Translations under genes and position numbers: made by a program
Notes under the pieces: model-generated
Databases searched by the model: none
What the model was told of the DNA's origin: nothing
What the model saw: the letters and a program-made list of their open reading frames with translations, nothing else
Shown here: positions 16,979-24,983 of the stretch, one piece after another
Layout of the letters: each line of letters starts with the position of its first letter
Position numbering within the stretch: the stretch's first letter is position 1
Origin: Aggregatilinea lenta
GTDB taxonomy: Bacteria > Chloroflexota > Anaerolineae > Aggregatilineales > Aggregatilineaceae
Assembly: GCF_003569045.1 (NCBI RefSeq)
Contig: NZ_BFCB01000003.1
Location: 1,364,001-1,428,000, forward strand
DNA: 64,000 bases
Reading direction: 5' to 3'

Positions 16979-17914
16979 TTACTCCCGGCTCAAGACGGTA
17001 GTCGTCACCCATCCGATTAAGATCATCAGGATGGGAATCGCCGCGGCGGAAACAGCAATGGCCTGACCCAGATCGAGGTTGAGGAACGCCTCGGTGTAGG
17101 TCAGCGTCGAAAAGACCTGCGTGCTGTTGGCTGGCCCGCCCCGCGTCAGCACCCAGATGATCTGAAAATCGTTGAGTGTCCAGATCGTCGAGACGAGCGT
17201 GACCAGGATCGCCACACCGCGGATGGAGGGCAGGGTGATGTGGAAGAACTGCTGAATGCGGTTCGCCCCATCGATTTGCGCCGCCTCGTACAGCTCGTTC
17301 GGGATGGCTTGCAGCCCACCCAGCAAGCTGATGCCGAAAAAGGGCGTCCCGCGCCAGATGTTGACGATGATGACAGATATCAAGGCGTTGGTTGGTCGAC
17401 CCAGCCAGTCGATGGGAAAGTCGATCAGGCCTGCCTTGAGCAAAAGATAGTTCAGTACGCCGCCGGTCGGGCTGTACATCCAGCCGAAGGTGAGCACGGT
17501 GATGATGGTCGGGATCGTCCAGGGGATGAACAGCAGCGCACGCCACAAGTTGCGAAAGATCAGGGGCTGATTGAGCACCAACGCCATCGCCATTCCGAAC
17601 ACGAACTTGAAGATGATGGCCCCGAACGTGAACATGATGCTGTTGCGGACTGCGCGCCAGAATAGTGGTTCGTTCGCCAGATCAGCATAGTTCTTCAGGC
17701 CGATGAACGTGCCTTCACTGCCGATGCGTTTGTCGGTCAGGCTCGTGTAGAGCGCCGATCCCAACGGGTAAGCCTGTGCCAGCAGCAGGTAGATGACAAT
17801 GGGCGCGACGAGCAGCACACCCAATGAGATGCGCCGGGAGCGGGGTGGCCTGATGCTGCTGGAAACAGGGGTAGAAGGGCGCGGTGGCCCTTCTACCTGT
17901 AAGTGACTGTTCAT
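16979..17914 (-). CDS. Carbohydrate ABC transporter permease (MalF type), second importer
   Basis: 311-residue permease with a proline- and serine-rich cytoplasmic head (residues 1-28) and a first membrane helix at about 30-52. The EAA-type loop reads YEAAQIDGANRIQQFF near 205. It starts three bases after the binding-protein stop codon and ends five bases before the MalG-type start, so the transport genes are tightly coupled. Expression is probably under the divergent IclR-type regulator. Confidence 0.9.
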   Translation of the reverse strand: MNSHLQVEGPPRPSTPVSSSIRPPRSRRISLGVLLVAPIVIYLLLAQAYPLGSALYTSLTDKRIGSEGTFIGLKNYADLANEPLFWRAVRNSIMFTFGAIIFKFVFGMAMALVLNQPLIFRNLWRALLFIPWTIPTIITVLTFGWMYSPTGGVLNYLLLKAGLIDFPIDWLGRPTNALISVIIVNIWRGTPFFGISLLGGLQAIPNELYEAAQIDGANRIQQFFHITLPSIRGVAILVTLVSTIWTLNDFQIIWVLTRGGPANSTQVFSTLTYTEAFLNLDLGQAIAVSAAAIPILMILIGWVTTTVLSRE

Positions 17915-17917
17915 GCG

Positions 17918-19204
17918 TTATTCTGCCATGACGTCGCTGATCTGTGTTTCCAGCTCGGCCAGGGCGTCGTCGATCGATGTGCCGTTGACAATCACGCTTT
18001 CGAGGGCATCTGTGAGCAGGCGTGAGTTAAAGACCTCACCGGCAGTCGGGGTGAAGGGGCCTTGCGCGCCCAGGAACAGGTAGTATTGGGGCGTTTCAAT
18101 GAAGACCTGGCCCGCGTCCGACTGCCAGAACTCGGCTTCGGCGAGGTCGGGGTAGACCGGGACAACCTGGAAACCTGCTGTTTCTACCCACTCGGCTTGC
18201 CAGTCCTTATCCAGCATGTAGGCGATCAACTGCTTGGCCTGCTCGGGGTTGTCCGAATCCTTGAAGATACCTACATTGTTGGAGATGCCCGCGATGTAAC
18301 GCCCCTCCGGGCCGCCGGGGACGAGGCCGATGCCCGTCACTTCGAGGAGGTCGGGCCGGTCGTTCGCGAGGGCGTAGTAGATGCTGCCAACGTTGATGAC
18401 CATCGCCGCCTGGCCGGACAGGTAGGCCTGGTTGTTGCCACCGTCGTCCCAGCCAATAACACCCGGCGGGGTCACGTTTTCTTCGTTGAAGAAGGCTTCG
18501 ACCCATCCAAAGACCTGGGCCGCTTCTTCCGAATTGACGGCGACCGCATCGCCGGTCTCGTTGAACAGGTACGCGCCGTGGCTCCACAGCAGGTCGCGGA
18601 ACCACCACTCGCTGTCGGAGTTGCCGCGCCCGATGCCAAAGCCCGCGCCATAGACGCCCGCTGCTGGGTCGGTCAGCGCGTGGGCGTACTCCAGGAATTC
18701 GTCCCAGGTTTCCGGCGGACCTTCAAGTCCGGCAGCCTCGAACAGGTCCGTGCGGTAGTACAGTACGGTCGATTCGGACCAGAAGGGAATCGCCCACTGC
18801 GCGTCTTCGAACGTTACCGGCGCAACCAACGCCTCGGTCATCGCACCGTTGTCGGCCTGGATCTGCTCAAGCAGATCGGAGACGTCGAGCAGCAGCCCCT
18901 GCCGGTAGAACTGCCCGACTTCCTGGTAGCCGAAGAAGCTCACGTCAGGCACGTTGCCGGACTCGATGGCGGCACTCCAGCGCGGCAGAGCGTCCTCGTA
19001 GGGGATGATTTCCAGGTTGACGGAGATGCCGGTTTCTTCTTCAAACTGGGCGACACGTTCTTCGATCGCCGTGTTCGAGTCTTCGACGAAGCTTTTCTTC
19101 ATCCAGAAAGTGAGTTCATCATCTTGGGCGGAGACGTTGCTGAGCCCGGCGAGAAGCGGAAAAACGAGTAGAATCAAAACCGTGCAGCGGAAAAGCCCTT
19201 TCAT
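17918..19204 (-). CDS. Extracellular solute-binding protein, second importer
   Basis: About 428 residues from the ATG at 19204, chosen for the strong AAGGAGGT site seven bases upstream; an in-frame extension to 19255 would run through the operator. A Sec-type signal peptide occupies residues 1-27 (ending NVSAQDDE), with no lipobox cysteine. The rest is a CUT1-type binding protein, acidic and rich in aromatic residues. It is first in an operon continuing with two permeases, a hydroxyacid dehydrogenase and a DapA-type lyase, which suggests a sugar-acid or related ligand (inference). Confidence 0.9.
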   Translation of the reverse strand: MKGLFRCTVLILLVFPLLAGLSNVSAQDDELTFWMKKSFVEDSNTAIEERVAQFEEETGISVNLEIIPYEDALPRWSAAIESGNVPDVSFFGYQEVGQFYRQGLLLDVSDLLEQIQADNGAMTEALVAPVTFEDAQWAIPFWSESTVLYYRTDLFEAAGLEGPPETWDEFLEYAHALTDPAAGVYGAGFGIGRGNSDSEWWFRDLLWSHGAYLFNETGDAVAVNSEEAAQVFGWVEAFFNEENVTPPGVIGWDDGGNNQAYLSGQAAMVINVGSIYYALANDRPDLLEVTGIGLVPGGPEGRYIAGISNNVGIFKDSDNPEQAKQLIAYMLDKDWQAEWVETAGFQVVPVYPDLAEAEFWQSDAGQVFIETPQYYLFLGAQGPFTPTAGEVFNSRLLTDALESVIVNGTSIDDALAELETQISDVMAE

Positions 19205-19249
19205 TCGTAAAACCTCCTTAAAATACCGCTTGAAATATACGAGGGAGTG

Positions 19250-19264
19250 TTCCATAATATGGAA
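19250..19264. promoter_or_regulatory. Operator-like dyad near the binding-protein gene
   Basis: TTCCATAATATGGAA is a perfect 7-1-7 palindrome of the size bound by IclR-family dimers. It lies about 46 bases upstream of the binding-protein start. An imperfect related sequence occurs at about 19270-19283. Confidence 0.6.
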
Positions 19265-19359
19265 AGCTATTCTATATGATAGACTACAGTTTCATAGTAG
19301 CGTGTTTTGCTGCACTGTGTCAAGCGGCTAACATAAGTCAGACACCGGATCACGATGTC

Positions 19360-19374
19360 CCACATAGTATGTGG
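19360..19374. promoter_or_regulatory. Operator-like dyad overlapping the iclR-type start
   Basis: CCACATAGTATGTGG is a second perfect 7-1-7 palindrome, sharing the CATA-N-TATG core with the dyad at 19250. It overlaps the GTG start at 19371, which suggests autorepression or that the ATG at 19389 is the true start. Confidence 0.55.
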
Positions 19375-20165
19375 AATTGGATAACGCCATGATCAATTCT
19401 GTTCTGAAAGCCATCCGGATTATGGAGCTATTCAGCCCCTTACATCCCCGGTTGTCACTCAGTGATGTGAGTGAGCAGTTGGATTTGCCTAAAAGCACCG
19501 CTCATAACCTGCTGAATACTCTGCTGCGCGCGGGCTATATCGAAAAAGTTGGTAACAACCAGTATGCACTTGGAACGGCGGTTATTCCGCTGACGCAGAG
19601 CGTGCGTGTCAATGTCGAGCTGCGTGACCGCGCCGCACCGTCGTTAAGGGAGTTGGCTGACTGGTGCCACGAGTCGGTGTATCTCACTGTGCGGGATGGG
19701 AATTTTGCGCTCTACATTTATGCTATCGAGTCATCTCAACGCCTGGTCGCGCGCACTGCAGTCGGTGATCGGGCGAACTTGCATTGTACGGCGGTGGGCA
19801 AAGCGATCCTGGGGCATCTGCCTGAAGCTGAGGTGGCGGCGGTTGTCGATCGCGTAGGCTTGCCTATGTTCACGGAGCGGACGATCACGGAGCTCGATCA
19901 GCTCCAGGCAGAGTTGAAGCGTGTGCGGGAGCGGGGGTATTCGATTGACAGCCAGGAGCACGAGTTGCAGACGTTCTGCATCGGCGCGCCGATCTTCGAC
20001 GCTCAAGGGAAGGTCCTCGGGTCGTGCAGCGTTTCGGGAACAGATCCGCGTATCATCGATGAACGGGAGCGGGCAATCTCGGGAGCAGTGCGCCGCACTG
20101 CACTAGACATTTCTCGTCGCATGGGTTTTGTTCCCACCAAAATGCCGCTCATTCTTAATTCGTAG
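19371..20165 (+). CDS. IclR-family transcriptional regulator
   Basis: 264-residue regulator of normal family length. The winged helix-turn-helix spans about residues 8-65 (LSDVSEQLDLPKSTAHNLLN), and the GAF-like effector domain covers about 80-250 (ANLHCTAVGKAILGHL is the family hallmark). It is divergent from the second sugar-type ABC operon. The shared gap holds two perfect palindromes, so local control of that operon is likely. GTG at 19371 begins inside one palindrome; the ATG at 19389 (MINSVLKA) is an equally good start and would free that operator. Confidence 0.92.
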   Translation: MELDNAMINSVLKAIRIMELFSPLHPRLSLSDVSEQLDLPKSTAHNLLNTLLRAGYIEKVGNNQYALGTAVIPLTQSVRVNVELRDRAAPSLRELADWCHESVYLTVRDGNFALYIYAIESSQRLVARTAVGDRANLHCTAVGKAILGHLPEAEVAAVVDRVGLPMFTERTITELDQLQAELKRVRERGYSIDSQEHELQTFCIGAPIFDAQGKVLGSCSVSGTDPRIIDERERAISGAVRRTALDISRRMGFVPTKMPLILNS

Positions 20166-20185
20166 TGCGCTCGACGCTCCACTGT

Positions 20186-20460
20186 AGTGGACCCTCAAAG
20201 CGGGACAGTCAACGGACGATGATAAGGGGGGATGAGCAACCAGGATCAGTCTGCCAAGCCGCCTCAAACTCGGCGGGCGTGAGATAGCCCAGCGCCGAAT
20301 AAATGCGCTTGGTCTGGTAGACATCCTTCAGGAAATGCCCGATTTGCGCGCGGGCGTCCGCGATGTCGCGATAGTCTGAGAGATCCATCTCCTCTTCCTT
20401 GATGGTGCGCATCAGGCGCTCGGCGAAGCCATTTTCTTCCGGCACGCATGTCAACTAACG
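20186..20460 (-). pseudogene. IS3-family transposase (OrfB) C-terminal remnant
   Basis: The minus strand reads ENGFAERLMRTIKEEEMDLS and later YSALGYLTPAEFEAAW, the end of an IS3-type DDE transposase including the catalytic Glu region. The rest of the gene is absent; upstream sequence is unrelated. The inverted-repeat-like end GTAGTGGACC lies at about 20184-20193. Non-functional. Confidence 0.75.
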
Positions 20461-21270
20461 GGCGGAAGTGGGCATAATCATGAGCCACCACATGCCCGGA
20501 TTCATCGCGAGTGCCGCAGCACCCATTGATGCCAGCGCCGTCGGCAGTGCTTTGGGCAGCATGGCTCCATACGATTCCCCATCAATCATATTTATAGACA
20601 ACATCGATGTCTGAAACAGTAGTCACGACACAACTACCGCTGCAATGTAATTGATGATCATGACAATAATCATCGGCGTACCCAGCTAAAACTTGGCGTT
20701 TGTCGTTGGGGAACAGCGGCAGGCCAAGTGTGGTTGAAATGTAGCCACTGACCATCATCAACGATGCACCAAATCCGACCGCCAAAGCAGTTGCGACCAT
20801 GCCTTGCAGCCAAGGGGCGGTCGAACCTCAGTATCGTGCCGTGCCGAATGAGCGGGCGATTGTGTGCTGGGCATAGTTAGCCTGACTTTATGCCGGACAA
20901 GAGATTGTGGTCCAGCACGTAGAAGTGATGGAATGGGCCTTCGCTGGAGGTGTTCCAGGAGGCGTCGTGCTGCAACCACGTGTAGTCATGGACGACCTGG
21001 GACAGGACGTTCATTTGTTCACAACAGCGGTCCAGGGTTATCCCGAATGTTCACGTTCGCGCTGAGCAACACTAGTGCCGGATCGTCAGAGTTTGCTATA
21101 GGAAAGGCGCGATATCCGGTCGGACTGTCGGCGTTGAAGCCCCAGCCGAACAGCGGATAGTCGCCGTTGTCGCAGGACAGCCTCGGCGAAGTGTCGGATC
21201 GGCTCGGAGCCAGGAATGGGCACGATGATCATCATCCTGGCTCCTGCGTCGGAATTCAGGTCAAACCAGC
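20461..21270 (-). pseudogene. Unidentified decayed coding sequence
   Basis: The minus strand keeps codon-like stretches broken by stops and frame changes. Two look like membrane segments: LPKALPTALASMGAAALAMN near 20500 and ALAVGFGASLMMVSGYISTT near 20740. Two others look like part of a soluble protein: DYPLFGWGFNADSPTGYRAF near 21140 and VVHDYTWLQHDASWNTSSEG near 20960. I do not recognise the families. It is probably a graveyard of at least two genes between the IS3 scrap and the DUF305 gene. Confidence 0.4.
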
Positions 21271-21281
21271 GGGGATTAAGC

Positions 21282-21917
21282 TCACTCTGCGGCGGATAAC
21301 GTGACGATTAGGTCCTCCATCAGTTCGATCTCGGCAGTCTGGTCGTCGATAATCTGCTGCGCCAGCGCGCGTAGATCCTCGTGTTCCGCATAGCGCAGCA
21401 CACGCGTCGCCATGTGGACCGCGTCGTCGTGGTGATCGATCATCGCTTCCAGCCAGGCCGCGTCATAGTCTGCGCCCTCGATCCGGTCGAAACCGGACAT
21501 CATGCCCATCATCAGCGGCATGTCAGTCAGGGGGTTAGCGGTATGATCGCCGTGCCCCATATCCATCATGCCGCTGGCCGCGCCCAGGCCCATCCAGTCC
21601 ATCAACTGCGCCATCGGGACCGGCGTATAGTCGATGCCATACCAATCCGTCAGCCAGCCGCGCATCAGCTCGATCTCCGGCGTCTGCGCGTCGATCACAC
21701 CCTGGCACAAGGTCCGCACGGCGTCCGACGACGTTTTGGCAAGGCAATGTTCCGCCATGTCCAGCGCCATCTGGTGGTGGTCGATCATCCCTTCCATGAA
21801 GCGCACCTCGGCGCGGGCGGCGCGCCCGGTCACGTCACCCTGGGCATAGGCGGTTCCCGCCACAGCCGAAACCAGGACCGCCAGAAGGACCAGCCAAACC
21901 TGCATTCGCTTCACCAT
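21282..21917 (-). CDS. DUF305-family exported protein with two repeats
   Basis: 211-residue exported protein with a signal peptide (residues 1-25, ending TAYAQ). It has two copies of the DUF305 four-helix unit, each marked by a His-rich motif: MIDHHQMALDMA and MIDHHDDAVHMA. A Met/His-rich linker (GMMDMGHGDH) joins them. DUF305 proteins are often found beside copper-handling genes, and the exposed His and Met residues fit metal binding, but the function is unproven. The ATG at 21917 follows GGAGA. It is divergent from the CuA operon, and a 7-2-7 dyad (21989-22006) lies about 42 bases before a plausible start point. Confidence 0.88.
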   Translation of the reverse strand: MVKRMQVWLVLLAVLVSAVAGTAYAQGDVTGRAARAEVRFMEGMIDHHQMALDMAEHCLAKTSSDAVRTLCQGVIDAQTPEIELMRGWLTDWYGIDYTPVPMAQLMDWMGLGAASGMMDMGHGDHTANPLTDMPLMMGMMSGFDRIEGADYDAAWLEAMIDHHDDAVHMATRVLRYAEHEDLRALAQQIIDDQTAEIELMEDLIVTLSAAE

Positions 21918-21988
21918 CGCACGCGTCTCCTGAGTACACCGTTATCGAACGATGCCGTCATGATACGGGCAAAGTGATCCGCGTGTAA

Positions 21989-22006
21989 ATGCGCCGAATG
22001 GCGTAT
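21989..22006. promoter_or_regulatory. 7-2-7 inverted element, site 1
   Basis: ATGCGCCGAATGGCGTAT, read as heptamers TGCGCCG and TGGCGTA around AA. It lies about 42 bases upstream of the start point implied by TATCAT (minus strand, 21965-21960) for the DUF305 gene. Confidence 0.65.
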
Positions 22007-22066
22007 TGCCGTGCGATCGCGAGTGGTATAAGCGCCTCGAAGAAGTGACAGATCGCGCAGGGATGG

Positions 22067-22084
22067 ATACGCCAAATGGCGCAT
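22067..22084. promoter_or_regulatory. 7-2-7 inverted element, site 2
   Basis: ATACGCCAAATGGCGCAT, nearly a perfect dyad, heptamers TACGCCA and TGGCGCA around AA. Its centre is at -41.5 to -42 relative to the start expected from TATAGT at 22106-22111, the usual place for an activator that contacts RNA polymerase. Confidence 0.7.
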
Positions 22085-22105
22085 TCCGCAGCGCGTCCAA
22101 TCTTC

Positions 22106-22111
22106 TATAGT
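22106..22111 (+). promoter_or_regulatory. -10 box of the CuA operon
   Basis: TATAGT is a good -10 element, but no -35 box lies at the right distance; the dyad at 22067-22084 takes that place, which suggests an activator-dependent promoter. Confidence 0.55.
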
Positions 22112-22149
22112 CAGATAAAGATTATTCCGCAGTTCACGGAGGAACCTGC

Positions 22150-22590
22150 ATGCGCCCCCTTACGCGACTGATGTCCGTCGTCTTGCTGTTAGTGACCGGG
22201 CTGATCCTGGCCGGATGCGGCGGCAGCGCCGACGAAGCGCCCGCCGTCGCCGCGCTGCCCGACTGGGTGATGAGCGCTCCCACCCGCGTGCGCGAGGCGT
22301 ACGAGTACGCCGTCGCCAATCCTGAGGAGCTGGCAAAGTATCCGTGTTACTGCGGCTGTGGAGCAATGGGCCACACCAGCAATCTGAGCTGTTACATCCA
22401 GGACATCGCGCCGGACGGCACGATCACCTACGACAACCACGCTACCGGCTGCGGCATCTGCGTGGACATTGCGCAGGACGTGATGCGCCTCAAGGCGCAG
22501 GGCCAGTCCTCGCCGGAAGTGCGCGCTTACATCGACGCGCAGTACAGCCCCTTCGGTCCCGGCACGGACACGGCGCTGCCGCTGGACTAG
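22150..22590 (+). CDS. PCYCGC-motif lipoprotein
   Basis: 146-residue lipoprotein with a lipobox-type signal (LILAGCGGS, Cys near residue 24). The core motif KYPCYCGCGAMGH (about 63-75) and further cysteines (SCYIQD; GCGICVDIAQD) define the PCYCGC family. These proteins sit on the outer face of the membrane and occur near oxidase or copper genes; their biochemical role is unknown. Here it is the first gene of a five-gene operon with two CuA-type proteins, so delivery of copper or handling of thiols for CuA assembly is a reasonable guess. The next gene starts three bases after its stop. Confidence 0.85.
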   Translation: MRPLTRLMSVVLLLVTGLILAGCGGSADEAPAVAALPDWVMSAPTRVREAYEYAVANPEELAKYPCYCGCGAMGHTSNLSCYIQDIAPDGTITYDNHATGCGICVDIAQDVMRLKAQGQSSPEVRAYIDAQYSPFGPGTDTALPLD

Positions 22591-22593
22591 CCG

Positions 22594-23091
22594 ATGCTGA
22601 GCCGCCTTTCCGCCCACCCTCGCCTGGCGCTGATCCCGTTCGGCGTGCTGGTTCTGGTCGCGCTGCTCGCCCCGCTGCCAGGATCTGCCGCTCCCGAGAC
22701 GCGCACGCTGCACGTCGACGCGGCACAATTCGCCTTCACACCGGGCCGGGTGCAGGTCAACCAGGGCGACAGAATCACGATCACGCTCAGTGCGTCGGAT
22801 GTGGTGCACGGGTTCTACCTGGACGGGTACGGGCTGGAGCAGCGCATCGTACCGGGCGTCGCGCAGGAAGTGACGTTCATCGCCGACCGTCCCGGCAAGT
22901 TTCGATACCGCTGCGCAGTCAGCTGCGGTCCGCTGCACCCGTTCATGGTGGGTGAGCTGATCGTCGCAGCCAACACGCCCTACTGGCGTGCAATCGCCGT
23001 CGTGCTGAGCGCGTCGGCGGGCATGCTCGTCTACATGTGGTTTTCCGGTCAAAACAAGAGTGTTCAGGAGGTCAGTCGTGGCACAAGCTAA
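22594..23091 (+). CDS. Membrane-anchored CuA cupredoxin
   Basis: 165-residue protein with an N-terminal hydrophobic segment (11-32), a cupredoxin fold, and an unusual C-terminal membrane helix (about 132-150). The full CuA ligand set is present: H72 in VVHGFYLDG and C107, C111, H115 and M118 in CAVSCGPLHPFM. This matches the binuclear copper centre of cytochrome oxidase subunit II and nitrous-oxide reductase. Neither of those enzymes is encoded beside it, so it is likely an electron carrier or a standalone subunit. No ribosome site is obvious, so translation is probably coupled to the lipoprotein gene. Confidence 0.87.
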   Translation: MLSRLSAHPRLALIPFGVLVLVALLAPLPGSAAPETRTLHVDAAQFAFTPGRVQVNQGDRITITLSASDVVHGFYLDGYGLEQRIVPGVAQEVTFIADRPGKFRYRCAVSCGPLHPFMVGELIVAANTPYWRAIAVVLSASAGMLVYMWFSGQNKSVQEVSRGTS

Positions 23092-23599
23092 GAAGAGTCA
23101 GCGCCGCAAAAATGGCGGCATCAGCAGCGCGATCAAGTGGACCCTGGCGATCATCGCCGTCTGCGCCGCCGTCGTTTTTGCGCTGGTGCTCGCTGCGCCC
23201 GATCCCGGTCCGCAGGCGGGCCAAACCGTCTTCGATTCCGACTTCGAGCCGGAAGTGACCGGCGCGCCGCGCGTCAGTGTCGTCGAGGACGAGCTGATCG
23301 ATTATGGTGACGTGAAGCTCAACACCACAATCCAGACCAGCTACACCGTGCGCAACCTGGGTGATGAACCGCTGATGTTCGTCAACACGCCCTACGTCGA
23401 GGTGATCGAGGGCTGCTGCCCGCCGCAAGCCCAGGTCAGCGCGCCGGTCATCGAGCCGGGTCATGAGGGCACGGTGTCGTTCTCGTTCATGATGCACGAA
23501 GGCATGGGCGGCCCGCACGAGTTCCGCGTGCACCTGCAAACCAACGACCCCGCCGAGCCGGACAAGCAGCTCACAATCCTGTCGAACTGGGTATCCTGA
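23078..23599 (+). CDS. DUF1573-like membrane-anchored protein
   Basis: About 173 residues from GTG 23078, supported by AGGAGG six bases upstream; it overlaps the end of the CuA gene by 14 bases. A Lys/Arg-rich head and one membrane helix (about 18-40) are followed by an Ig-like DUF1573 domain (about 65-170; DYGDVKLNTTIQTSYTVRNL). The vicinal cysteines in EGCCPPQAQ and Met/His residues (MMHEGMGGPH) could bind metal. DUF1573 proteins are extracytoplasmic and of unknown function. Its tight coupling suggests a structural or metal-delivery part of the same complex. Confidence 0.8.
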   Translation: MAQAKKSQRRKNGGISSAIKWTLAIIAVCAAVVFALVLAAPDPGPQAGQTVFDSDFEPEVTGAPRVSVVEDELIDYGDVKLNTTIQTSYTVRNLGDEPLMFVNTPYVEVIEGCCPPQAQVSAPVIEPGHEGTVSFSFMMHEGMGGPHEFRVHLQTNDPAEPDKQLTILSNWVS

Positions 23600-23600
23600 C

Positions 23601-24983
23601 GTGCTGAACGAAGGGCGCATCGACCTGTTGGAGCGCGCGCCGCTGCTCAAGCGGCTGCTGAAGGCGCGCGCCTTCCAACCGGCCATGATGCTGGCCACGC
23701 TGCTGGTGTTCACGCTGGCGATCCTGGCCGGGATCGCGGGCACGCCTGCCGGAAGCCGCAACTTCGGCATCGTGTTCGTGTGGATCGTGTGGTGGGCACT
23801 GCTGATCGTCGTGCTGGTGCCGTTCTTCGGGCGGTTGTGGTGCACGATCTGCCCCATCCCCGCGCCCGGCGAGTGGCTCCAGCGCCGCGCCATTGTACGG
23901 CGCGGCGCGGCCCGCCTCTGGACGCGCGGCCTGCGCTGGCCCCGGCGCCTGAAAAACATGTGGCTGCAAAATTTTGGCTTCCTGGCCGTTGCGCTGTTCA
24001 GCACGATCATTCTCACCCGACCCGGCGTCAGCGCGTGGCTGCTGCTGAGCTTTCTGCTGGCGGGCGTGCTGCTGAGCGCGCTGTACAAAAACCGCGTGTT
24101 CTGCCGCTACGTCTGCCCGGTAGGCGGCTTCATCGGGCTGTACTCGCTGGTCTCCCCGGTCGAGCTGCGCGTGGCCGACCCCAACGTGTGCGCCGATCAC
24201 AAGACGAAGGACTGCATCACGGGGAACGAGTTCGGCTACGGCTGCCCGTGGATGGTGTTCCCCGGCAGCCTGACGCGCAACGCCTACTGCGGCCTGTGCT
24301 TCGAGTGCCTGAAAACCTGCCCCAAGAACAACATCGTGCTCAACCTGCGCCCGTTCGGCAGCGACCTGACCGTCGCCAAAGAGCGGCGACTGGACGAAGC
24401 CTATAAGGCGTTTATCATGCTCGGCTGTGCCCTGCTCTATTCGGCGGTGCTGCTCGGTCCGTGGGGCTGGTTGAAAGACTGGGCCAACATGGATACGCTG
24501 CCGCACTGGGCACTGTATGCGGCGAGCTTCCTGTCAGCCAATCTCGTGCTGCTGCCGGGGCTGTTCGGGCTGTCGGTGTGGATCGGACGTTCCGCGTCCG
24601 GCAGCGGCCAACCGCTGCGCCGCCTGTTCGTGGACTACGCCTACACGCTGATCCCGCTGGGGCTGGCCGCCTGGATCGCGTTCAGCACCGGGTTCGTGCT
24701 GGTCAACGGTAGCTACGCGCTAACCGTGCTCTCCGACCCGTTCGGCTGGGGCTGGGATCTGTTCGGCACGGCGGGCATGCACTGGACGCCGCTGGGCGCG
24801 ACGATCATCCCGTTTTTGCAAGTCGGTGTGCTGACCGCCGGGCTGATGGCCGCGCTCAACACCGCTTACAAGATCGCGCGGCAGCACGGCATCCCGCACC
24901 GGGCCGCGTTCGTAGAAGCGCTGCCCGTCAGCGGCTTCGCGCTGGTCGTCACGGTCGGCTTCTTACGGCTGTACCTGGGGTGA
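23601..24983 (+). CDS. NosR/NapH-like membrane iron-sulfur protein
   Basis: 460-residue polytopic membrane protein with around nine hydrophobic segments. Conserved elements are CTICPIPAPGEW (about 92-103), CRYVCPVGGFIGLYS (about 170-184) and a classic 4Fe-4S signature CGLCFECLKTCP (about 233-244); an extra Cys group CITGNEFGYGCPW lies before it. Such proteins pass electrons from the quinone pool to periplasmic carriers in nitrous-oxide, nitrate and organohalide respiration. Here it would feed the neighbouring CuA and cytochrome domains. GTG at 23601 is the start, just after the DUF1573 gene. The periplasmic flavin domain of true NosR is missing. Confidence 0.85.
   Translation: MLNEGRIDLLERAPLLKRLLKARAFQPAMMLATLLVFTLAILAGIAGTPAGSRNFGIVFVWIVWWALLIVVLVPFFGRLWCTICPIPAPGEWLQRRAIVRRGAARLWTRGLRWPRRLKNMWLQNFGFLAVALFSTIILTRPGVSAWLLLSFLLAGVLLSALYKNRVFCRYVCPVGGFIGLYSLVSPVELRVADPNVCADHKTKDCITGNEFGYGCPWMVFPGSLTRNAYCGLCFECLKTCPKNNIVLNLRPFGSDLTVAKERRLDEAYKAFIMLGCALLYSAVLLGPWGWLKDWANMDTLPHWALYAASFLSANLVLLPGLFGLSVWIGRSASGSGQPLRRLFVDYAYTLIPLGLAAWIAFSTGFVLVNGSYALTVLSDPFGWGWDLFGTAGMHWTPLGATIIPFLQVGVLTAGLMAALNTAYKIARQHGIPHRAAFVEALPVSGFALVVTVGFLRLYLG

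Noticed and set aside
16973-17546. Possible 190-residue N-terminal extension of the second MalG-type permease
   Set aside because: The added sequence is the frame-shifted shadow of the MalF-type gene. ATG 16973 with its own ribosome site gives a normal MalG length.
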